In this document: one piece after another, positions 5,201-9,366 of the stretch
Position numbering within the stretch: the stretch's first letter is position 1
Layout of the letters: every line of letters starts with the position of its first letter
Assembly (NCBI GenBank): GCA_016185815.1
Contig: JACPMT010000068.1
Coordinates: forward strand, 1-9,366
Length of the DNA stretch: 9,366 nt
Source: Candidatus Woesearchaeota archaeon
GTDB taxonomy: Archaea > Nanobdellota > Nanobdellia > Woesearchaeales > GW2011-AR4
Reading direction: 5' to 3'
Notes under the pieces: generated by a model
What the model was told of the DNA's origin: nothing
The model's input: only the letters and a program-made list of their open reading frames with translations
Databases searched by the model: none
Translations under genes and position numbers: made by a program

Positions 5201-7405
5201 TGCTCAGGATACAATTCATGCGCGGCAGAGGTTGTGGCTCCAAGAAATTCAAGCATTAAATGGAGTAGCAATTACTGTGAGAATTTGGATGGCTATACAG
5301 TAGCAGACGGCATAGACGAAAAGATTGCATTCAATTGCAGGCAAAGACCTATTTGCGGGAATAATATCTGTGAAGAAGGAGAAGCCGATGAGTGCAAGCC
5401 ATGCGAGGGCGGGGTTCCAAACTGTGCTGAATCCTGCACGATTGGAAATTGCCCTTCAGATTGCGTAAAATGCCGTGAGACTGACAATGGGGATGATCCT
5501 TTCACTTATGGTGAAACATATACAGATCACTTCTGGAATGCTGATTCCTGCGAAAGCGCAAACAATATTGTCGAGTACAGTTGCAAGAAAGATAGCCTGC
5601 AGTCTTTTGAATTATACACAAGCGTCTTTTTGAACGAGTATTTTGAGGCTTATGGAAAAAAGATTATGCCGGTTGAGATACAGAATGACATAGCGCATCT
5701 TATTATTGAAGGAGAGGATTTCAGAATACAAAAAGGATCAACAATCGAAACAAAATACGGCCTTTTGATTCAATTCCTGGAGAATTACACTTATGACAGC
5801 AGGACAATTTTTAGTATTGCAGTCGGAAACAAATACATCCAAAAAAACTACCACACTTGCCCGTCCGGCTGCAAGGACGGTCAGTGTGTCAGCACAAGCG
5901 AGGATAAATTCAAAAGGGCATCGTGGGAATGCACAAGTGAAGTATCCGAGGAGAGAAGCGGTACATTCTGCAAAACTGCCGAAGGCTGGTATTTAGAAGC
6001 AAAAGAGTTCTGCAAAGGATATTGCTCAAACTCAAAAATTTGCGGAATCTCTTCATTTTCCATATCCCAGAGATGCGGAAGCAATGTATGCGCTGACCTT
6101 TTGCCTGAGGAATGCGAGAAGAATCCCAACTGCGAGCTTAAGAGGACAGGATTTTGGCCATTCTTCAAAGAAAGATGCGAGGAAAAAGGCCAAACCTGTG
6201 CGGATTTTGATTACGGGGCTGACTATTATACAGCATCCAAATTAATCTATAAAGGAAACCCATATGGAATTGTTGACCAGTTTGACAGCTGCACTGATCA
6301 TTACTCCCTCATAGAAGGAGTGTGCAATCACCCGACTGACTACACGCAAAACCAGGAATATCACTGGTGCGAGCACGGCTGCAAGGATGGAGCCTGCAGG
6401 AAAGAGGCTAGCGACACTATTGAAGTCTCTCTGAAAAACTCAGGGAAGGGTTTATATTACGGCTATGTATTAATTGATTCGACATTTTACGGGTTTGACA
6501 TCGATGCAGATCAAAAAAAGATGAGTATATCATATAGATCAGGGCAAGTGGTAGAACTTGCTTTGACTGAAATCGAAAAAGATGATGTCTATACGACGAG
6601 ATGGGAAATTGAAAACAAAGCATTTGAAATCAAGACATACCTCAAAAGCAAATACTTGGTACTTAGGAAGGCAGATTCAAAGTGCGGAAACGGAGTTTGC
6701 GAGGCAAATGAAAGAATCTGCACCATTGTTTGTCCAAGATGCATAAGGGAACCTTGTCCTGATGCTCCATGCACAGAGGAATGTAGATTTTCATGTGAGA
6801 AAGATTGCGTTAAAAATCAGACAATTTGCACAAGAGAGTATGCGCCTGTATGTGGAATTGACGGGAGAACCTACACAAACAGCTGCAATGCCAATGCAGC
6901 AGGAGTAACCATTAGCTGTCAAGGCGAATGTCCGTGTCAATCTGTCCCAAATACACCAACAAATCCACCTAATACTCCAAATCAGCCAAATCCACCCAAT
7001 CAGCCATCTCCACCTCCAAGATGCACTGGCTGTGAGATAAATGGTGCCTGCAAGCCTGTCGGCCACATGTGGTGCATAGAGAGCAATGAATTTAGATGCA
7101 TCGGGGCAAATGATGCCAAAGATTTGGGAGTTACAGATACGTGCTGCAATGGCTGCATATATAATCAAAGATGCTACTCAATAGGTCAGCGCGAGTGTGT
7201 AAACAGTGCCTTGTTCGAGTGCAAAGGTGATAACAGCTATGTGCAAATATCCTCGTGCTGCGGATGCTTGTATGAAGGAGCATGCTACTCAAGCGGCGAA
7301 GAGAGATGCGTGGGCAACATCAAGTATAGTTGCGCAGGACAGAACAACATTCAACAAGTCGGCTCATGTGGGATTTTGGAAAGAATCTGGAGCTGGCTGA
7401 CCTAG
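2222..7405 (+). CDS. Giant secreted multidomain metalloprotease (M11/M6-like) with Kazal inhibitor domain and Cys-rich repeats
   Basis: The 1727-aa protein opens with a Sec signal peptide (1-22, ending AYA-L). Order seen: thrombospondin-3-like calcium motif DxDxDGVPDxxDxCP (26-40); Cys-rich module to about 100; two 'CTDxDGG ... C..GAC' cassettes (about 119-205 and 225-302); a region like an M11 propeptide (about 330-470); and the catalytic domain (about 470-700). The catalytic motif is HEFGHSLGLPH at 627-637 (zinc ligands H627, H631, H637; general base E628), with a Met-turn DTMG at 662-665. Then come an Ig-like β-region (about 830-960); two 'CGNxxCExxE' knots (1045-1081, 1488-1529); two more cassettes (1084-1222, split by a β-insert, and 1326-1394); a Kazal domain (1536-1570); a Pro/Asn linker (1576-1599); and three Cys repeats (1601-1716). 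There is no C-terminal anchor or sorting signal. It should be exported and act on proteins outside the cell; the substrate is unknown. Assignment as a zinc metallopeptidase is firm; M11 (gametolysin) against M6 is less certain. It is first in an apparent operon. Confidence 0.9.
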   Translation: MKKGIFFLLPVAIILLAPIAYALVPDADQDGVPDADDRCPNSETTIADQFGCTCSQLNCPSDNNTCTMDCPVIDGMPRCFFTPDIHSRCGGGYCNENGECDSNLVKESVTCLFNSAGSCTDSDGGKVYEISGVVRSENNGRIYESKDECSVPFGDDSRKFVDECSGAECMLHEKACSEEQMEFAPPNSIIIFDYQCNHCVKGACITNTTRNFCLIDGRCIDVSPCTDTDGGLDYYTKGSSLGVYYASSAGLLGYGEQTDTCENSTTLIERKCFDTYYASGFFDSERVICQNGCVDGACVKSCIANNEEVNTVPLYAMTEEIIGSGLKKPTANAQDAENLVQIAKARQKNLEIMLEQNPDLVWQSLIPSSIKKDLPSQVAEYIEKQVEIKKGVLEVIHVDDFERKDAHYKYFIIDGSQRKELYLAGGGDLAVKSGSELNLKGFEVVPGKILSSVDGFINVLSEPPVDSLGAQKVLVVLVNFLDSQNVPFTPQYAKKKIFDGALQAFFKENSYSKINLTGDVIGWYTLPRNSIIDGFYIGPNFAGDYQGDEVYRLIKNDVDVRDYTRIVIISFNPRSTSGSSSIGRANYLINGVMHPLSVAFVDITNDLWLSPSTHPFNWTSIDFIFVHEFGHSLGLPHANAWFCDSSIIYGMCYHSEYGNSFDTMGTGSYSLHFNAQFKDILKWADDSTLTITQSGNYTIDALESKGQYTGAKILAQGMQVPSFYVEYRRPIGFDSKLTIFTSNQSGNGTKKQAGANPRAPESSSSQNPYVFLSNWQQQNYIEGLGSRLLKIYPYDWKIIFTDEGRGVSIGPILKSNSTSISFSVKISAPKCIRNMPLDFFGNYFRFITFGSLDPDTPLEVASGMILYQGGFSVNNLDSFSCGASNFDISLQAPSNWMPIIESFNQAPHLSFNLSPEGDREFFALKAIVPQDVTPGNYTIKLVMTNKNSSLSLTRTFYYRVKQGSCPEQQTTEINFLHPQPSNAFGDCYSSYGSCSGYNSCAAEVVAPRNSSIKWSSNYCENLDGYTVADGIDEKIAFNCRQRPICGNNICEEGEADECKPCEGGVPNCAESCTIGNCPSDCVKCRETDNGDDPFTYGETYTDHFWNADSCESANNIVEYSCKKDSLQSFELYTSVFLNEYFEAYGKKIMPVEIQNDIAHLIIEGEDFRIQKGSTIETKYGLLIQFLENYTYDSRTIFSIAVGNKYIQKNYHTCPSGCKDGQCVSTSEDKFKRASWECTSEVSEERSGTFCKTAEGWYLEAKEFCKGYCSNSKICGISSFSISQRCGSNVCADLLPEECEKNPNCELKRTGFWPFFKERCEEKGQTCADFDYGADYYTASKLIYKGNPYGIVDQFDSCTDHYSLIEGVCNHPTDYTQNQEYHWCEHGCKDGACRKEASDTIEVSLKNSGKGLYYGYVLIDSTFYGFDIDADQKKMSISYRSGQVVELALTEIEKDDVYTTRWEIENKAFEIKTYLKSKYLVLRKADSKCGNGVCEANERICTIVCPRCIREPCPDAPCTEECRFSCEKDCVKNQTICTREYAPVCGIDGRTYTNSCNANAAGVTISCQGECPCQSVPNTPTNPPNTPNQPNPPNQPSPPPRCTGCEINGACKPVGHMWCIESNEFRCIGANDAKDLGVTDTCCNGCIYNQRCYSIGQRECVNSALFECKGDNSYVQISSCCGCLYEGACYSSGEERCVGNIKYSCAGQNNIQQVGSCGILERIWSWLT
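2318..2388 (+). repeat. 71-bp near-identical block shared with the M64 gene, copy 1
   Basis: This stretch, coding residues around 33-55 of the large protease (PDADDRCPNSETTI then DQFGCTCSQ), matches 8149-8219 at 69 of 71 bases by eye; the differences are at 2361 and 2374. The DNA on either side is clearly less similar, although the protein module continues. Confidence 0.85.
6827..6931 (+). other. Kazal-type serine protease inhibitor domain encoded within the large protease
   Basis: Residues 1536-1570 read C-T-R-E-Y-A-P-V-C-G-I-D-G-R-T-Y, then N-S-C and C-x3-C. The spacing C-x7-C-x10-C and the PVCGxDGxTYxNxC core are diagnostic of Kazal domains, and the short C-terminal half (AAGVTISCQGEC) is like prokaryotic Kazal-like domains. 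By alignment with ovomucoid third domain (CTLEYRP), the P1 residue is Arg1538, predicting trypsin-like targets. It would not be expected to inhibit the metalloprotease in the same chain. Confidence 0.85.
7022..7369 (+). repeat. Three tandem Cys-rich repeats at the C-terminus of the large protease
   Basis: Residues 1601-1716 hold three units of about 38 residues, each with the layout C-x-G-C or G-C, then x5-C, then a Gly followed by x3-C, x6-C and a closing C. The units begin near C1601, C1642 and C1680. They follow a linker of Pro, Asn, Thr and Gln (1576-1599). The unit may bind a ligand or the cell surface; this is a guess. DNA identity between units is low, so the duplication is old. Confidence 0.7.
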
Positions 7406-7410
7406 ATAAA

Positions 7411-8040
7411 ATGAGAAATCTGATAACTGCATTGATGCTAATTCTTTTGTCTGGAATATCTTATGCCCAGCAGGAAGATGCGTTTGCAATTGAACTAAAA
7501 AAGGATAATGGACTTTCGAGAATCGGATCAATATCAAAAACGACAGCAGAAATTCCAAATTACGGCCTTCTAAGCGCAGCTGACCACAGATATGAAATTA
7601 TATCTCTTGACGAATCAGTTCTTTATTCATCAAACTTCGCTGTTCCATTGGCTTCTGTCACAACAGAGCAGGGAAGCAGCTTTGTGATTTACGCTCCCTT
7701 TTTCGAGGATGCAGCCTCCATCGTCCTTTATGATTCAGGAAATAATGTGATAGATTCGCTGCAGCTTCAGGCAGACTTTGAAAGCCCTTTATCAATTGCA
7801 TGGATTTATTGGATTGCGCCTATTGCGGCAGGAATATTGTTCCTTGTATTTTTCGAGATAAGCAGGCTGAGGCAGCACAATGATCTTGAGCAATCAAGGC
7901 TTGATTATAGAATCATAGGGATTCAAAATTTTATCCTATTGAATTTAAGAAAGGGTTTTAGCAAGGATCAGATAAGAAATGCGTTGTTGAAGAAATATTC
8001 CAAAAGCGAGATAGACAAGGCATTTGGCGGAATAAAATAA
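7411..8040 (+). CDS. Small exported protein with one membrane segment and cytoplasmic helical tail (DPANN-type, unknown function)
   Basis: The 209-aa protein has a signal peptide (1-20, LLSGISYAQ), an outside β-rich domain (about 21-125), one transmembrane helix (about 128-150, IAWIYWIAPIAAGILFLVFF) and a charged cytoplasmic tail. The tail ends in KGFSKDQIRNALLKKYSKSEIDKAF (171-205), resembling a short helical motif ('kGys.eqIr..L...G.s...v..af') seen at the end of many DPANN membrane proteins. No enzyme motif is visible. It starts 5 nt after the protease stop codon, so the two are almost certainly cotranscribed. A longer reading frame begins at 7330 inside the protease gene, but the signal peptide fixes the start at 7411. 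No Shine-Dalgarno motif stands at normal spacing; translation may depend on the upstream gene. A role in anchoring, exporting or regulating the neighbouring proteases is inferred from position only. Confidence 0.8.
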   Translation: MRNLITALMLILLSGISYAQQEDAFAIELKKDNGLSRIGSISKTTAEIPNYGLLSAADHRYEIISLDESVLYSSNFAVPLASVTTEQGSSFVIYAPFFEDAASIVLYDSGNNVIDSLQLQADFESPLSIAWIYWIAPIAAGILFLVFFEISRLRQHNDLEQSRLDYRIIGIQNFILLNLRKGFSKDQIRNALLKKYSKSEIDKAFGGIK

Positions 8041-8058
8041 ACCAATTAAAAATCTTCA

Positions 8059-9366
8059 ATGACGAAAACAAAAATTTGTTTTTTATTTGCTTCCATTATA
8101 TTTATCTTTAGTGTAAATGCTGTTCCAGATTCTGATTTTGACGGAGTTCCTGACGCTGATGACCGCTGCCCTAATTCTGAAACAACTATAGTCGACCAGT
8201 TTGGGTGCACATGCAGCCAAAAAAACTGCGCCTCAGACAATAATCCATGCACTGATGACTGTGCTGTTGTCGAGGGGCTTGCCAGCTGTAATGTCATTGA
8301 TGATTCCAATAGCTGTTCAGGAGGATACTGTAAAAGCGGAAAATGTATTGAGAATCTTCCGACTCTCTCGAACCAACCTTTATCATTAGGCTTCAGATTC
8401 GAGCCAAATGGGGGAATTATCATAGCCAACATGGACTTGTGGAGATTCGAGTTGTTCAATGCAAATCAAGGCGATGTTCTATCCGTCAAGGCATACAGAA
8501 ATGGCATTTTTCAGGGAGATTTTAGCATATGCACGGTCCCTAGGGGAAGCACTGGTTGTGGCGCAAGCGGAACTTTAGACGAGTCAAATTTGGGCAGCTG
8601 GACAGGCATGGTTTTCCTCAACGGAAATAATAATATTGGCACCATAAATTTTGCAGTCGAGGCTCTTGCAATCCCAACAAACAGATGCGCCAATATGCTA
8701 TCCAGCGGTAATCCGCAGGAGAAGCTCGATATTGAATTCATAGGAGATTCCTACTCCAGAATAAACGAGTTTATAAGAGACTCCAACAATTTTATGGACG
8801 GCTTATTAAGCTACGAGCCATTTAACTCGCAGAGACATAAAATAAATGTTTATAGGGCTGAGACTCTTCAAAGCCTTGGATGTTACTATAATTGTAGCGG
8901 AACCCGGCACTTAATATGCTGCGACTCTTCCAGGATAGAGCAGGCTGCAAGCGCATGCCCCCATGATCAAGTCATTGTCATTGTCAACAACAATAATTAC
9001 GGCGGCAGCGGCGGTGTTTACTCTATATCCTATAGGGGCGATTATAGGGTAGCTGTGCATGAGTTCGGCCACTCATTCGGCAGGCTGAAGGATGAGTATA
9101 GTTATGGCCCATATCCCGGTCATGATCTGTATTATTATTATGATGGGGGAAATTGTGACAGCTCATCTAATTGCCCCTCTTGGAGCGGAATACCCGGCAC
9201 CATGATCATGGCGCTGTTTTTTGTCATGCTAGCCACGCTGGCATTTGCCTTGAGCCCTGAAAAGATATACTTTTTGAATATGCACTACAACAAGGGGATG
9301 ATTGGATTGCTGAATATTAGCATAATATTTGGATATTCCTCTCTATCAAACGATAATATGACACAT
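8059..9366 (+). CDS. Secreted M64-type metalloprotease, truncated and fused in frame to another exported protein; runs off window
   Basis: The frame is open for 436 codons to the window end. It has a signal peptide (1-21, SVNA-V), the calcium/Cys-rich module (24-96) nearly identical to that of the large protease, a β-rich pre-domain (about 105-205), and an M64 (IgA peptidase-like) domain from about 210. The domain shows LDIEFIGDSYSRINEF (223-238), YEPFNS (252-257), DQVIVIVNNNNYGGSGG (303-319) and HEFGHSFGRLKDEY (334-347; zinc ligands H334 and H338, catalytic E335). M64 proteins then continue with a Cys-rich part and a 'YRP..SIM'-type segment. Here, after NCDSSSNCPSW, the chain changes at residue 381-382 to a hydrophobic signal-peptide-like stretch and EKIYFLNMHYNKG, typical of a separate small exported protein. 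The end of the catalytic domain is therefore missing and activity is doubtful. Start: ATG 18 nt after the upstream stop, directly before KTK and the hydrophobic core. Confidence 0.85.
   Translation, partial: MTKTKICFLFASIIFIFSVNAVPDSDFDGVPDADDRCPNSETTIVDQFGCTCSQKNCASDNNPCTDDCAVVEGLASCNVIDDSNSCSGGYCKSGKCIENLPTLSNQPLSLGFRFEPNGGIIIANMDLWRFELFNANQGDVLSVKAYRNGIFQGDFSICTVPRGSTGCGASGTLDESNLGSWTGMVFLNGNNNIGTINFAVEALAIPTNRCANMLSSGNPQEKLDIEFIGDSYSRINEFIRDSNNFMDGLLSYEPFNSQRHKINVYRAETLQSLGCYYNCSGTRHLICCDSSRIEQAASACPHDQVIVIVNNNNYGGSGGVYSISYRGDYRVAVHEFGHSFGRLKDEYSYGPYPGHDLYYYYDGGNCDSSSNCPSWSGIPGTMIMALFFVMLATLAFALSPEKIYFLNMHYNKGMIGLLNISIIFGYSSLSNDNMTH
8149..8219 (+). repeat. 71-bp near-identical block shared with the large protease gene, copy 2
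   Basis: This matches 2318-2388 at 69 of 71 bases by eye (differences at 8192 and 8205) and encodes the same PDADDRCPNSETTI...DQFGCTCSQ module. The flanking codons for equally conserved residues use different third bases. Confidence 0.85.
9200..9211. repeat. 12-bp palindrome at the M64 fusion point
   Basis: CCATGATCATGG is a perfect palindrome. With one mismatched pair (9199/9212), the pairing extends two more bases on each side (GC at 9197-9198 with GC at 9213-9214). It sits exactly where the M64 sequence stops and the signal-peptide-like sequence starts. Confidence 0.7.
9202..9366 (+). other. Start of a probable separate exported protein, fused in frame behind M64
   Basis: From the ATG at 9202 (or 9208) the frame reads MIMALFFVMLATLAFA-LS, a textbook signal peptide with an AFA cleavage site, then EKIYFLNMHYNKGMIGLLNISI. 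This resembles the N-terminal ectodomain of small DPANN exported proteins, and the 7411-8040 product has a comparable layout. No TATA box or ribosome site precedes it, and no stop separates it from the M64 frame. It is unfinished at the window edge. Confidence 0.6.

Noticed and set aside
7330..7410. Longer start for the small membrane protein inside the protease gene
   Set aside because: It would put a charged 27-residue extension before a normal signal peptide; the ATG at 7411 gives a standard Sec signal.
8046..8459. Minus-strand open frame of 137 codons antisense to the M64 gene
   Set aside because: It is a shadow: the same type of antisense frame appears opposite the duplicated module at 2264-2529, and the sense strand has clear family motifs.

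Overview
The window looks like part of an archaeal genome, most likely a DPANN lineage (Woesearchaeota/Pacearchaeota-like). Reasons: first genes have A/T-rich TATA-like boxes about 26-30 nt before the start codon and almost no leader; there is a ubiquitin-like sulfur carrier next to an NcsA/TtuA-type tRNA thiolation protein; and there are long, Cys-rich secreted proteins built from modules I associate with DPANN genomes ('CTDTDGG...CxNGCxxGAC' and 'CGNGxCExxE' cassettes). The lineage call is inference from protein style; no rRNA marker is present.

Left part (1-806, all on the minus strand, read right to left): a 71-residue ubiquitin-like sulfur carrier ending in Gly-Gly; a hicB-hicA toxin-antitoxin pair overlapping by one base; then, 13 nt further, the first 35 codons of a TtuA/NcsA-like tRNA 2-thiolation protein that runs off the window. 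The toxin-antitoxin pair sits between a sulfur carrier and the enzyme that could use it. HicBA has its own TATA box, so the thiolation gene may be read from the antitoxin promoter.

Middle (807-2221): a divergent intergenic region holds three hairpins, two of which share a modular arrangement with different but still complementary stem arms. It is followed by a plus-strand gene for a membrane-anchored exoprotein (315 aa) with a class III (pilin-like) N-terminus, then 242 bases without a gene.

Right part (2222-9366, plus strand): an apparent operon for exported proteins. A 1727-aa multidomain secreted metalloprotease (M11/M6-like, HEFGHSLGLPH plus Met-turn) also carries a Kazal-type serine protease inhibitor domain and a triple Cys repeat. 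Five bases later comes a 209-aa protein with a signal peptide and one membrane segment. Eighteen bases later comes an M64-type metalloprotease (HEFGHSFGRLKDEY). Both proteases begin with the same calcium-binding thrombospondin-3-like, Cys-rich module, and 71 bp of it are almost identical in DNA.

The M64 gene is abnormal. Shortly after its zinc motif the reading frame passes, across a 12-bp palindrome, into what looks like the signal peptide and start of another exported protein. This is either a deletion fusion or an assembly chimera. Overall the cluster looks like a cell-surface or secreted proteolysis unit, plausibly used on host, prey or competitor proteins, but that role is inferred.
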